DNA from: Mucilaginibacter robiniae | Lineage (GTDB): Bacteria; Bacteroidota; Bacteroidia; Sphingobacteriales; Sphingobacteriaceae | Direction: 5' to 3' | Assembly: GCF_012849215.1 (NCBI RefSeq) | Contig: NZ_CP051682.1 | Span: forward strand, 2,232,001-2,296,000 | DNA: 64,000 nt | Shown here: piece after piece, positions 9,402 to 19,123 of the stretch | How positions within the stretch are numbered: the stretch's first letter is position 1 | How the letters are laid out: each line of letters begins with the position of its first letter | Program-made: the position numbers and the translations under genes | The notes under the pieces: model-generated | Database searches by the model: none | What the model was told of the DNA's origin: nothing | Seen by the model: the letters and a program-made list of their open reading frames with translations, nothing else

Positions 9402-12401
9402 ATGAAGCGATTTTTACTATTCTCGTTTACCTTAATCTGCACAGTGACCTGTGCTTTTGCCCAAACTCCGCGTTCTATAACGGGTATTGTTATTGATTCT
9501 ACCAAACAAACTTTGGTGGGCAGTACCGTAAAGCTTAGCTCCGAACAAAGTGAAACAGCCAATACTATAGCTGATGCTAATGGCCGCTTTACGTTCCAAA
9601 ACGTTAAAGGCAGTAATATTACTTTAACAGTAACTTCTATCGGTTACCAGGGCATCATTAAGCATTACACGTTAGCAGCCGATGGTAAGCCTGCCAATGT
9701 GGGTGTGATTATTTTAAAAGCCGAATCTCAGCAATTAAATGCAGTAACTATTGTAGGTAAAGCTAACCCTATTGTAATTAAAGAAGATACTGTTCAATAT
9801 AATGTAGCGTCATTAAACCTGCGTGCTAACGCTACGCTGGAGGATGCCTTGAAAAAATCAGCAGGTATAGATGTAGATCCTAGTACCGGCGCTATTACAG
9901 CACAGGGCCAATCTGTTACTAAAGTTCGTATTAATGGTAAAGATTATATGGGTGGAGACGTAACCTCATTAACCCGTAACCTGCCTGCCGATTTAGCCGA
10001 GAACATGCAGATTGTGGATGATTACGGTGATCAAGCCAACTTAACCGGCATTAAAACCGGTGAGCCAACCAAAGTATTGAACATCACTATTCGTAAGGAT
10101 AAAAACTATGGCTACTCATTGCAAACCACAGTTGGTGGTGGTTCAGATTTGTTGCCCAAATCACAATCTAATAATTCTCAATTTTTAGAACCACAAAAAG
10201 ATCAAGGTCGTTATCAGGCTTCACTTAACTTGTTCAAGTTTAAAGGTGACCAGCAAATATCAATTTTAGGCAATATCAACAACATTAACCAAAACACCTT
10301 TAACTTTGGTGGTGGAGGCGGCGCTGGCGGCAACTTTGGCGGCGGTGGCGGTGGTGGCCGTGGTAATGGTGGTCGTAACGGTGGTGGAGGCGGTAGCAGC
10401 AGCACTAATGCCAATCAAAATGGTATTACCAATGCCCGTTCACTTGGCGGCAATTTCCGCGACCAGTGGGGCAAGTATGTTCAGGTGTATGGCAGTTATA
10501 GTTTTGCCGATAACAGCACTTATACCACCAGCAACACCATTCAGCAAAATACAGGTACAGGGGTAAACACTACGCAGCATAGTGTAGAAAATGATAATAC
10601 GATAAATCACCGTTTTACTTTCAATGCAGAAATCAGGCCCGATACTTTAAATTATTTAAAGATTACACCTAACTTTTCTTATGCTAAAACGCTGACTACC
10701 TCTACCGAAGATGTAACACAAACCTCACCAATAGCAGCGCGTAACCTGGCTTATAATGTAAATAGCTACGCTAATTCATCATCGCCTAACGCTAACATTA
10801 CTGCGCTTTATAACCACAGGTTCAAGCATTTTGGCCGTAACTTTAGCTTAAATCTTACTGCCGGAACCAGCAAAAGCGACAACACACAAAATCCAATTTA
10901 CCTGTACACTTTAGGAACACCTAACAACAGTACACAATATGTTCCAGTTACCAGCCGTACCAATACAGCAAGTACATCGCTTTCTTATATTGAGCCGTTA
11001 AGTAAGGTGGCATTTTTAGAGTTTAATTATGCCTACAATCACTCTTATACTACCAGTGATAAGGAAACAAATACATTTAATGATGTTGCTCAAGCTTACT
11101 TTTACAATGCTTTGTACAGCAACACTTACAACTTTAATTTTGATACCCACCGTGGCGGCATTAACTTTAGGGTGATTAAGCCTAAATACAACTATACTTT
11201 AGGTGTGGGTTTACAACCAGCTATTTTGAGCGGACACAACTCCAATGCTACTCCAATCATCATTAACAATCAAACGGTAACACCAGGCGATACCCGCCAA
11301 ACTACGGTAAACTTTGCGCCAGCAGCACGCTTTGTATATAACTTTTCACGTAGTCAAAACTTTACGGTATTCTATAATGGTAACAACAATCAGCCTACGT
11401 TTAGCCAGTTACAACCGGTACTTGATTTATCCAATGCTTCTTATGCATTGCTTGGAAATCCTTTCTTAAAACCGGAGTTCCAGAATACAATCTCTTTACG
11501 TTACAATAAATTCAGCTTTCAAACCGGCGATTTGATCTTTACTAACCTTTCGTTTACTCAAACCAGTAATAAGATAGTAACCGACCAAATTTATGTACCT
11601 ACTGGTGGTAATTTAAGTACCAGCAGTTTCTATAGCAATCTTACCAATAAGTACTTGAATACTTACCGCAACGTAGATGGCTATTATACCGGCAGTGGTC
11701 AGGTTACCTATGCTAAACCTTGGCAAAACCGCAGATATACGTTGTATATGCGAGGTACGGTATCTTACACCAACAATCCATCTTACATTGGTCGGGTTGA
11801 TTCTGTATCACTTATCGAAACATCACAGAAAAACATTGCTAAAAACTGGCAGTACACACCAGATCTTCGCTTCCGCACGGATATAACTGATGTGATTGAT
11901 GCGCAAGTTGGTGTTAGCTATGCTATAAACCGTACTACAAACACCATTTCCAATTTTTCAAACTTCAGAACATTAACGCTATCAGCTAACGGTAAAAACT
12001 ACTTCTGGAAAAACTGGACTTTAAGCTATGATTTTTATCGTTACATGTATTATGGTTACCAAGGCGAAATCAAAAATCCAAATATCTTGAGTGGTTATGT
12101 TGAACGCCGTTTCCTAAAAAACTATGCAGGTACTTTACGCGCCGGTGTTTTCGATATATTTAACCAGAACACAGGTTATACCAGTACCACTAGCGGTACC
12201 TCTATTACACAAAGTAACGTAAACCGCTTAGGTCGTTACTTCCTGGTATCTTTCACGCTGCGCTTACAAAAATTTGCCGGTCGTTCACCATTTGGTGGTG
12301 ATCGTGGTGAGAGAGGTGGTCGTGAAGGCCGCGAAGGTCGTGGTCCTGGTGGTTTTGGCGTCGGTCCAGGCGGCGGTCCTGGTGGCCCATCAGATTATTA
12401 A
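9402..12401 (+). CDS. Outer-membrane beta-barrel receptor with Gly-rich loops
   Basis: A 999-residue TonB-dependent-receptor-like protein of the CarboxypepD_reg / OMP_b-brl type. A signal peptide (about 1-20, ending CAFAQ) is followed by a carboxypeptidase-regulatory-like fold (about 24-105), a plug-like domain (about 120-240, with LEDALKKSAGIDVDPSTG and VRINGKDY), and a long barrel made of alternating aromatic beta strands to about 955. Two glycine-rich stretches stand out, at about 304-335 (GGGGGAGGNFGGGGGGGRG and following) and at the C-terminus, about 967-999. Such proteins sit in the outer membrane and import or bind large ligands; the ligand cannot be read from sequence. No SusD partner follows, so it is not a standard Sus pair. 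A strong terminator lies 20 bp after the stop. Confidence 0.9.
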   Translation: MKRFLLFSFTLICTVTCAFAQTPRSITGIVIDSTKQTLVGSTVKLSSEQSETANTIADANGRFTFQNVKGSNITLTVTSIGYQGIIKHYTLAADGKPANVGVIILKAESQQLNAVTIVGKANPIVIKEDTVQYNVASLNLRANATLEDALKKSAGIDVDPSTGAITAQGQSVTKVRINGKDYMGGDVTSLTRNLPADLAENMQIVDDYGDQANLTGIKTGEPTKVLNITIRKDKNYGYSLQTTVGGGSDLLPKSQSNNSQFLEPQKDQGRYQASLNLFKFKGDQQISILGNINNINQNTFNFGGGGGAGGNFGGGGGGGRGNGGRNGGGGGSSSTNANQNGITNARSLGGNFRDQWGKYVQVYGSYSFADNSTYTTSNTIQQNTGTGVNTTQHSVENDNTINHRFTFNAEIRPDTLNYLKITPNFSYAKTLTTSTEDVTQTSPIAARNLAYNVNSYANSSSPNANITALYNHRFKHFGRNFSLNLTAGTSKSDNTQNPIYLYTLGTPNNSTQYVPVTSRTNTASTSLSYIEPLSKVAFLEFNYAYNHSYTTSDKETNTFNDVAQAYFYNALYSNTYNFNFDTHRGGINFRVIKPKYNYTLGVGLQPAILSGHNSNATPIIINNQTVTPGDTRQTTVNFAPAARFVYNFSRSQNFTVFYNGNNNQPTFSQLQPVLDLSNASYALLGNPFLKPEFQNTISLRYNKFSFQTGDLIFTNLSFTQTSNKIVTDQIYVPTGGNLSTSSFYSNLTNKYLNTYRNVDGYYTGSGQVTYAKPWQNRRYTLYMRGTVSYTNNPSYIGRVDSVSLIETSQKNIAKNWQYTPDLRFRTDITDVIDAQVGVSYAINRTTNTISNFSNFRTLTLSANGKNYFWKNWTLSYDFYRYMYYGYQGEIKNPNILSGYVERRFLKNYAGTLRAGVFDIFNQNTGYTSTTSGTSITQSNVNRLGRYFLVSFTLRLQKFAGRSPFGGDRGERGGREGREGRGPGGFGVGPGGGPGGPSDY

Positions 12402-12421
12402 ATTCTGATAAACAAGGCTAT

Positions 12422-12460
12422 AAAAAAAGCCGATCTGTAGATAACAGATCGGCTTTTTTT
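12422..12460. terminator. Bidirectional intrinsic terminator
   Basis: A7-GCCGATCTGT, a 5-base loop, then ACAGATCGGC-T7 gives a perfect GC-containing stem flanked by A and T runs. It lies between the receptor gene and the convergent response-regulator gene and can end transcription on both strands. Confidence 0.9.
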
Positions 12461-12491
12461 ATGAAGAATACAGATAAAATATAGCTGAAAA

Positions 12492-12866
12492 TTATTTTAC
12501 TAAAACGTCATTGATTACTCTTTCCAACTCGTCCAAATCAAAAGGTTTTGCCAGATAAGTTTCGGCGCCAGCATGATCGGCCAGTAACTGAATATCACTG
12601 TTAGCCGAAAAATAAACTACCGGAATATCTTTCAGTGTTGCATCATTTTTTAAGGTTTGGGTAGCTATAATACCACCCGCATCAGGTATCCAGTTATCCA
12701 TCAAAATAACCTGAGGTTGCACTGTAGATACTTTTTCCGTAATGCTGTTACAATCTGTAAAGGTATGTACTTCCCAGCCCTGCTCTTCTAAAATGTAAGA
12801 GCAAATGGAAAGAATATCTTCATCATCATCAAAAATTACAATTCTTTTTGGCGAATTATTACTCAT
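12492..12866 (-). CDS. Single-domain (CheY-like) response regulator
   Basis: A 124-residue stand-alone receiver domain with no output domain. The acidic pocket is FDDDEDIL near residues 12-19, the phospho-acceptor Asp lies in ILMDNWIPD near residue 57, the Ser/Thr switch is in VVYFSANSD near 88, and the Lys is in YLAKPFD near 108. It probably relays phosphate or acts by protein contact. The gene stands alone and is convergent with the receptor gene, with a shared terminator. No kinase is adjacent, so its partner is unknown. Confidence 0.93.
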   Translation of the reverse strand: MSNNSPKRIVIFDDDEDILSICSYILEEQGWEVHTFTDCNSITEKVSTVQPQVILMDNWIPDAGGIIATQTLKNDATLKDIPVVYFSANSDIQLLADHAGAETYLAKPFDLDELERVINDVLVK

Positions 12867-13097
12867 AGGGTTGATAGTGTAGTACTTACAAATTTACAAA
12901 TATAAATTTGTGATTTGAAGCGAATTATTTACAATTTAATAAGGGTTAAACATTTATTTAACCTGTTAATTACTGAGTTACAGCTGGCAAAATTACGATA
13001 GTACAACCGTATCAGGCAGCACTTATACTATTAAAAAAGTGGGATAGGTAAGGTGGTATTGCTAGTACATCAGGTATTTTAATGGCCTATGTACTTA

Positions 13098-13664
13098 TTA
13101 GTTATTTTTTTCTACCCATTGCTTAAATTTTGCAAAGGTTTCATTAGCGGTGTTGATGATATCAGCTTGTTGACTGGGTGTACCGGCTTGGGCGTTCAAT
13201 GCTGTTTTAAAGCCAGTCCACATGCTTTCTGTAGCATCACCATAACCACTAAAAAAAGTTAAGCCGCGACCATCAGTAATGTTTAGCTGCTGCGCCATCA
13301 TTTTACTGATAATTTTGCCACCCAAGGTTGAACCCTCAATTACGTACAAAGCAGCAAAAGCTTCGGCCGTATTGGTAATAGCAGGCAGATGAGTACCGGA
13401 GGCTTTTTCATGAGGCTGCCCGCCCAAAGCTTTAATATCATTTGCTAGCGCTTCTGATTTGCGCCGGTCGGCATAATCAGCCAGGTTACTTTGGTTGATG
13501 AAAGGTGCTATTTGAGTTTCTAAACCACCAAAGTAGCTGTAAAATAGTTGAAGCAGGTTTACATAATCAGTTGCCGAACGAATGGCTTTCATGCGGCCTA
13601 CCAGCATTTTTTCTAGTTGTTGATGGTTTTGTAGGGTATCTTTTTTTAATTGCTCAGCAAGCAT
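13098..13664 (-). CDS. Biliverdin-producing heme oxygenase
   Basis: A 188-residue all-helical heme oxygenase-family protein. It would open heme to biliverdin, iron and CO. The proximal His candidate is in the N-terminal helix (LQNHQQLEKML, near residue 14). The distal-helix glycines are in YVIEGSTLGGKIISKMM (near 108-124), a segment typical of the Bacteroidota group, and TFFSGYGD follows near 136-143. The length is close to the usual 185-220 residues. The gene stands alone with flanking non-coding DNA. A role in heme iron use or heme detoxification follows from the family. Confidence 0.85.
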   Translation of the reverse strand: MLAEQLKKDTLQNHQQLEKMLVGRMKAIRSATDYVNLLQLFYSYFGGLETQIAPFINQSNLADYADRRKSEALANDIKALGGQPHEKASGTHLPAITNTAEAFAALYVIEGSTLGGKIISKMMAQQLNITDGRGLTFFSGYGDATESMWTGFKTALNAQAGTPSQQADIINTANETFAKFKQWVEKNN

Positions 13665-13798
13665 TTGATGGATGTTTTACAAATATTCAAAGTTAAATAA
13701 CGCGATTACCTGGCTTAAGGTATTGGATGGTATATTCTTTACATCCTCATTCAGCCAAAAGCAAGCAGGTTACTTAACAAAAGCAAGGTACAAAAAGT

Positions 13799-14284
13799 TT
13801 ATCCTGCCCAACCTTCACGATCTAAACTCCTGAAGTGAATGGCTTCAGCCAGGTGTTCTAATTGAATATCTTCACTGCCAGCCAAATCAGCAATAGTGCG
13901 TGCTACTTTCAAGATACGATCATACGCGCGGGCTGATAGGCCTAGTTTCTCCATTGCTTTCTTAAGTAAGTTTTGTCCGGCTTCACTAATTTTGCAAACC
14001 TCACGTACTTGTTTTGAACTCATTTGTGCATTGGCATGCAGCTCCGGCTGATTACCGAAGCGCTCAGACTGTATATCACGGGCTTTAATTACCCGCTCAC
14101 GGATGCTTTCACTTTTTTCGGCCAGTCGGTCGGATGCCAGCTCATTGAAGTTAACCGGGGTTACTTCCACATGCAAATCAATACGATCAAGCAATGGGCC
14201 TGATACTTTGCTCAGGTACTTTTGTACGGTACCCGGCGGGCAGACGCATTCCTTTTCGGGGTGATTATAGTAGCCACAAGGGCA
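13799..14284 (-). pseudogene. YifB-type Mg-chelatase-like ATPase, C-terminal fragment only
   Basis: The last ~160 residues of a YifB/ComM-type AAA+ protein remain, from CPCGYYNHPEKECVCPPG through the arginine-finger and sensor regions to SLDREGWAG. In the intact family (about 510 residues) the CPCGYY motif follows the Walker B and sensor segments, so the whole N-terminal Lon-like domain and P-loop are missing here. Homology stops abruptly at about 14284, where a repeated element carrying an HTH gene begins. The upstream residues of the open frame (near 14285-14425) read antisense across that element and are not YifB. Intact YifB/ComM proteins are helicase-like factors in recombination of imported DNA; this fragment should be inactive. 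Confidence 0.85.
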
Positions 14285-14950
14285 TACATGCGTTGCCTTG
14301 TTTGCGTTTTTCAAGCCAAACCGGAAAAAAGATGCCCGTTTCTTACCCTGCAAATCCAGGTACGATAGGCGAACACCTGAAGAAGAAGCGGATTGATTCA
14401 AAGCTATTGCAAAAAGATGTAGCAAAGATATTGGGTGTCACTGAAGATTGCATCACTAACTGGGAAAAAAACAGAAGTATTCCCCAAATACAATTCTTTC
14501 CAAATATCATCCAGTTTCTAGGTTACCTGCCATACAGCTTTGACCTGACAACACTATCCGGCAAGCTGAAAGCCTACAGGCACGTAAAAGGGATCAGTCA
14601 GAAAAAGCTGGGCACAATGCTGAATGTGGACGGTGCTACCATATGCAGCTGGGAACAAGGCGAAAGTCAGCCTTATCAGCGAACATTACAAAAGATCAAT
14701 ACCCTTTTCAAAAAATTTTCAGGGGCGTCATTTAGTATGGATAGGTCAAATCTGGTAATCTATTTTGCTATTCTGGGAGCATTGACCAGACGTTTCCGTA
14801 GGAGGCGGATCAGTGGGTTGTGTTAATGAGAAACAAAATATAATTTACTAGTCAGTGGTTTAAGATGGTCAAAATGTTTCGGCATACATGGTCACTCCCT
14901 TTCAAGCCAAATGGTCAACGCTTCCATATCCTCAAGATTGGATACTGGTT
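14283..14950 (+). mobile_element. Insertion-type element with HTH gene and IS21-like end
   Basis: This segment starts exactly where yifB is broken. Its first 26 bases (CATACATGCGTTGCCTTGTT and following) are identical to 58495-58520, where a deleted copy lies. It carries one HTH gene and ends with the spaced motif TGGTCAAA (14866) and TGGTCAAC (14912). The same motif pair, spaced 46-47 bp, recurs at 47161/47208 and 58688/58734. I read the motif as the terminal repeat region of an IS21-type insertion sequence whose transposase genes are lost. That family name is inference from memory of such ends; the repetition itself is direct. Confidence 0.6.
14332..14826 (+). CDS. Double-HTH (XRE-like) DNA-binding protein of a mobile element
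   Basis: A 164-residue protein with two helix-turn-helix units. The first is GEHLKKKR...LLQKDVAKILGVTEDCITNWEKNR (about 12-47). The second is GKLKAYRHVKGISQKKLGTM through SWEQGESQP (about 80-115). This small protein, beginning MPVSYPANPGTIGEH, is common and repeated in Bacteroidota genomes beside insertion sequences. The ATG at 14332 is chosen because homology starts there; the frame is open further upstream, but that part overlaps the broken yifB gene on the other strand. It probably binds DNA, but its role (element regulation or host gene) is unknown. Confidence 0.75.
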   Translation: MPVSYPANPGTIGEHLKKKRIDSKLLQKDVAKILGVTEDCITNWEKNRSIPQIQFFPNIIQFLGYLPYSFDLTTLSGKLKAYRHVKGISQKKLGTMLNVDGATICSWEQGESQPYQRTLQKINTLFKKFSGASFSMDRSNLVIYFAILGALTRRFRRRRISGLC

Positions 14951-15122
14951 GCTACTGTTAACGATCCTTTAATGATGGATTGCGTAATTTATCACCATTT
15001 GTAATACAACAGGCTTAACCGTTGATTATCGTTTTAAAGTTTAGTTGTCTGCCTATCTATACTCTACATTATAGCACAGTAACTTAAGAATATTATTTCA
15101 TTTGCATCAAACATACAAGTAA
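14827..15122. other. Intergenic remainder of the element, no gene seen
   Basis: After the HTH gene this stretch holds the TGGTCAA end motifs (to about 14950) and then about 170 bp with no coding frame or recognisable RNA. Confidence 0.4.
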
Positions 15123-15168
15123 TCACCCTCATTAAAGTCATCATACAGAACAACTTTGATGAGGGTGA
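15123..15168 (-). terminator. Hairpin downstream of the YtxH-like gene
   Basis: TCACCCTCATTAAAGT (15123-15138) pairs with ACTTTGATGAGGGTGA (15153-15168), a 16-bp stem with one mismatch and a 14-base loop. It lies 45 bp past the stop of the minus-strand YtxH-like gene and is a likely terminator for it. Confidence 0.55.
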
Positions 15169-15213
15169 CCTGGAGATTAAAGTTCCGAACGCAGTAAACG
15201 ACATTAGCCAGGC

Positions 15214-15453
15214 TTATTCCGCTACAAAATCAGCCACTTTTTTTACTTTATCTTTACCTATGCCGGTCTTTCCGCTGATAACACCAGACGCCAAATCCTT
15301 GGCTTCGTCCTTGATCTTATGGCCAATTGCCTCGCGTGATTTCCTGCCGTTTTCTGTTAAATAAAGATAGGCCAGTCCTCCCGCTACCAATGCGCCGATG
15401 GCTATTGAAGAGATCAGAACGGTGTGGTCTTCTTTTTCAAATGGGTTTTTCAT
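15214..15453 (-). CDS. YtxH-like small membrane protein
   Basis: A 79-residue protein with a polar N-terminus (MKNPFEKEDHTV), one transmembrane segment at about 13-32 (LISSIAIGALVAGGLAYLYL), and an amphipathic basic helix (GRKSREAIGHKIKDEAKDLA). This is the layout of YtxH-domain proteins, which are small membrane or stress-related proteins of unclear biochemical function. It lies directly downstream of an AI-2E transporter remnant on the same strand and is followed by a hairpin. It may be an original chromosomal gene that survived in this insertion-rich patch. Confidence 0.65.
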   Translation of the reverse strand: MKNPFEKEDHTVLISSIAIGALVAGGLAYLYLTENGRKSREAIGHKIKDEAKDLASGVISGKTGIGKDKVKKVADFVAE

Positions 15454-15586
15454 AGTATTTCTTATGTATTAAATGAATAGTGGAATGTCGATATATTGAC
15501 AATATTCATGCCTATCCTCTCTCCCGCTTTACAAATCGTTTAGGCTTAAACCTGAATGGGATAACGACAGACCTTTTACTTTTTTA

Positions 15587-15933
15587 TCAGGTGCGATCAG
15601 CTTGGTTGCCCAACTTGTTTTGCTGCTTCTCTTCATCACCAAGTGTAATGCTCCAGAATTTCAGGCTTTCCACAGGATCAAATATGATCTTTAACACAGC
15701 AATGACCGGTATAAACAGAAACATATCTCGTATATCCAGATCATCCCCCCGATCACTACATCCCGCACGGTCATCAAGGTGTTAATCCTTACTTTTAATC
15801 CAATGATTACCGGTAACAATATGTTGCTGTTATGATTACCAATAGCACTTTACTCGTCACCGCGGCGGTCGCAAAGGTGATTACGGAACTCAGGATCAAT
15901 GCGGTGAGTAACCAATATATGGAGTTGCTACAT
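15587..15933 (-). pseudogene. AI-2E-family transporter remnant (C-terminal part)
   Basis: Read on the minus strand, two frames give consecutive parts of an AI-2E/PerM-type transporter. One reads NILLPVIIGLKVRIN, then VVIGGMIW. After a frameshift near 15730 the other reads MFLFIPVIAVLKIIFDPVES, then LGDEEKQQNK, and a stop at 15587-15589. Intact family members have about 350 residues and eight membrane segments; only the last quarter is left. Further frameshifts are likely in 15840-15933. The 5' side ends exactly at the IS3-family element, whose insertion probably removed or separated the rest. A plus-strand open frame over 15480-15785 is only its antisense shadow. Confidence 0.6.
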
Positions 15934-15986
15934 TTGATTGGAGAGATTTATCAAGGCAGATTTAATAAAGATTAAATTTGACTAAG

Positions 15987-16261
15987 ATGAAAAAGCGAGT
16001 GTACGATGAATCGTTTAAAAGGATGGCTGTGGAGTTATCTGATGTTAAAGGTTCAGTAAAGGAGGCAGCCGAGGAATTGGGCATTGATCCAGGCAGGATT
16101 AGTAAGTGGAAAAACCAATATAAAAGCGATGGAACTAGCAGCCAGTCAGCCACTGCTCTGAGCGATGAGCAAAAAGAGATTAGAAGACTGCAAAAAGAAT
16201 TAAGGGAGGCGCAGCAGGAGCGAGATATCCTAAAAAAGGCGGTCAGCATCTTTTCCAAGGG

Positions 16262-16286
<25 letters not shown>
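15987..16286 (+). CDS. IS3-family transposase OrfA
   Basis: A 99-residue OrfA with an N-terminal helix-turn-helix (ESFKRMAVELSDVKGSVKEA and following, about 7-40) and a C-terminal leucine-zipper coiled coil (EIRRLQKELREAQQERDILK, about 66-85). It binds the inverted repeats and multimerises with OrfAB. The slippery heptamer A-AAA-AAG at 16232-16238 near the 3' end would allow a -1 shift into the orfB frame, the normal way to make the OrfAB transposase. A TTG start at 15978 is possible, but the ATG at 15987 is preferred. Confidence 0.85.
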
Positions 16287-17161
<875 letters not shown>

Positions 17162-17186
17162 TAAAATCTCTCCAATAAAACATTGC

Positions 17187-17544
17187 AATTCCACATTGAG
17201 GCTGATCCGGGTATTGGAACAGCTCAGAGAACACAGGGATTTGCCACAAAATGATCCGAATGGATAACGGGCCGGAGTTCATCTCGCATAAGCTGGACAT
17301 ATGGTGCAAGGAGAACAAGATCACCTTGGTTTTCATTCAGCCGGGCAAGCCGATGCAGAATGCTTATGTCGAACGGTGCAATGGTAATATCAGACGGGAA
17401 CTACTAAATGCCTACGTATTTAAAACGTTGGATGAGGTCAGGGAAAAGGCAGAGGAATGGATGGTAGATTACAATTATTACCGGCCACATCATGCCTTAA
17501 AATTCCGCACGCAAGTCGATTTATTGCAAGATGTCTCAACGTAG
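17187..17544 (+). pseudogene. Second IS3-type (IS407-like) transposase fragment
   Basis: The C-terminal ~115 residues of a different OrfB. The frame TLRLIRVLEQLREHRDLP (from about 17193) shifts by one base near 17250 into MIRMDNGPEFISHKLDIWCK, then NGNIRRELLNAYVF, and ends FRTQVDLLQDVST. It contains the second Asp (MDNGPEF) and third Glu (RELLNAY region) of the catalytic core but lacks the first. It is unrelated in detail to the neighbouring IS3 element, so two distinct insertion sequences have been layered here. Confidence 0.8.
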
Positions 17545-17552
17545 AAAATTCT
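17540..17552 (+). repeat. 13-bp direct repeat, left copy
   Basis: CGTAGAAAATTCT occurs here, overlapping the stop of the transposase fragment, and again at 19620-19632. The two copies bracket the nuclease/inhibitor pair. It may be coincidence, an IS end, or a trace of an insertion. Confidence 0.4.
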
Positions 17553-17707
17553 ACTTTTGATTGGCCCTAAAAGCAGGGAAGCTGACAAGAGCATAGACCT
17601 TCTTATAAGCTAGATTAAAAGTGTTAACAAAAATGATGCATTGTTCATCTTGCGTTAACAACCCTGATAAAGCTTTCCCGTATACTTGGTAATCCAACAA
17701 ACCGTAT

Positions 17708-19090
17708 ATGAAATTCAAACATTTACTCTTTTCGCCACTGATGGCAGCCCTGTTGCTGACCTCCTGCTCCAAGGAGGTAACGGCACCAGCTACGCAGCCC
17801 GTCAACTTAACCGTAGCTTCCCGTGCTGTTTCCGGCACCAAAGTCATTACCCAGACCTTTGATGAAGGCTTTGAATCGGGCAGCAAGACGGCTTATGCAG
17901 CAGCAGATGTCACGCTAAGCAGCGGCTCGTGGAATTTGAACAATGCGCTGATCGGCACTTCCACTTCTGACCCTAAAGTGGGCTCTAAATCGGTACGCCT
18001 TACCAGCACCGGTACCCTGGGCATGAACTTCAACGTAACATCAGGCGCTTCTACCGTAACGGTACGCTATGCAGTGTACGGCTCGGATGGTTCGTCTAAC
18101 TTCCAGCTATGGGTATCCTCAGATAGCGGCAGCAGTTACAGTCAAACAGGCGCTACGGTAACGGCTTCGAGCAGTACACTAAGTACGGCCACGTTCACGG
18201 TGAACCAGGCCGGTAACCTGCGTTTCCAGTTGCGTAAAACCACAGGCGGCTCGAACCGTATCAACATTGATGAGTTTACCATTAACAGCTATGATAATAG
18301 TTCAACAGGTGGTGGAGGTAGTACAGGCGGCTCTACTACAGACAACAGCAACCTGCTGATGGGTAACCCGAGTGGTGCCACGACCAGCACCGCTAATAGC
18401 GATAACTACCTGCGTGACCTCACTTACTTTACCCAGAGCTACAATCGCAGCAAGGGAGAGCCGAACTGGACCAGCTGGTATGTAGGAGCCAGTTCTTTAG
18501 GTTCTACCGACCGTTCCGATAACTTCCGTGCGGATACGGGTTTACCGTCCGGCTGGTACGAGGTATCGGCCAGCAGCTACAGCGGTTCAGGTTTTGATCG
18601 CGGGCACAACTGCCCCAGTGCAGACCGTACATCTACGACCGCAGCTAACCAAGCCACGTTTTTAATGAGCAATATGGTGCCACAAGCCCCGAACAATAAC
18701 CAGCAAACTTGGGCGAACCTAGAGAACTATGGAAGGTCACTGGTGACTGCTGGAAACGAGATTTACGTGATCATGGGCAGCTACGGACAAGGCGGTACAG
18801 GTTCTAATGGAGGAACAACCACTACGGTAGACAATGGTAATGTGGTAGTGCCAAGCAACATCTGGAAAGTAATTGTAGTGCTGGCTAACGGCAACAATGA
18901 TTTGAGCAGGGTTACCAGTTCAACCAGGGTAATTGCGGTAAACACGCCTAACATCAACAGCATCAACACCGACTGGAAACAATACCGCTGCACGGTGAGA
19001 AGCATTGAACAGGCAACCGGGTATAACCTCTTGTCAGCTTTACCACAATCGGTACAGGATGCCATTGAAACCAAAGTGGATAATCAGTAA
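17708..19090 (+). CDS. Lipoprotein DNA/RNA non-specific endonuclease (NUC1/NucA type)
   Basis: A 460-residue secreted or surface-lipidated nuclease. The signal peptide ends in a lipobox (LLLTSC, about 16-21), so Cys21 should be lipidated. Residues about 55-200 form a beta-sandwich, possibly carbohydrate- or cell-binding, followed by a Gly/Ser/Thr linker (about 201-215). The nuclease domain is about 225-455. Its catalytic motif is FDRGHNCPSADRT (about 299-311), matching the DRGH signature of the NUC1 family, with metal-ligand Asn in NMVPQAPNNNQQTW (about 328-341). The enzyme cuts DNA and RNA with Mg2+. The convergent downstream gene encodes a NuiA-type inhibitor, so the two likely form a toxin/antidote or self-protection pair. 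Base composition is somewhat richer in G+C than the flanks. Confidence 0.92.
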   Translation: MKFKHLLFSPLMAALLLTSCSKEVTAPATQPVNLTVASRAVSGTKVITQTFDEGFESGSKTAYAAADVTLSSGSWNLNNALIGTSTSDPKVGSKSVRLTSTGTLGMNFNVTSGASTVTVRYAVYGSDGSSNFQLWVSSDSGSSYSQTGATVTASSSTLSTATFTVNQAGNLRFQLRKTTGGSNRINIDEFTINSYDNSSTGGGGSTGGSTTDNSNLLMGNPSGATTSTANSDNYLRDLTYFTQSYNRSKGEPNWTSWYVGASSLGSTDRSDNFRADTGLPSGWYEVSASSYSGSGFDRGHNCPSADRTSTTAANQATFLMSNMVPQAPNNNQQTWANLENYGRSLVTAGNEIYVIMGSYGQGGTGSNGGTTTTVDNGNVVVPSNIWKVIVVLANGNNDLSRVTSSTRVIAVNTPNINSINTDWKQYRCTVRSIEQATGYNLLSALPQSVQDAIETKVDNQ

Positions 19091-19123
19091 TAACAGAACA
19101 ATACTGTTACCACCTTTATAAGT

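Noticed and set aside
10214..10414. Minus-strand proline-rich open frame
   Set aside because: It is the antisense of the glycine-rich tract of the receptor gene; GGN codons read as proline codons on the other strand.
14194..14331. N-terminal extension of the HTH gene
   Set aside because: The extra 46 residues overlap the yifB fragment on the other strand. Homology of the HTH protein starts at the ATG at 14332, and the element itself starts at about 14283.
14285..14425. N-terminal 47 residues of the YifB open frame
   Set aside because: They are antisense to the inserted element and do not match YifB; true homology starts at the CPCGYY motif.
15480..15785. Plus-strand 101-residue open frame
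   Set aside because: It covers the AI-2E transporter remnant on the opposite strand and has no recognisable pattern of its own.
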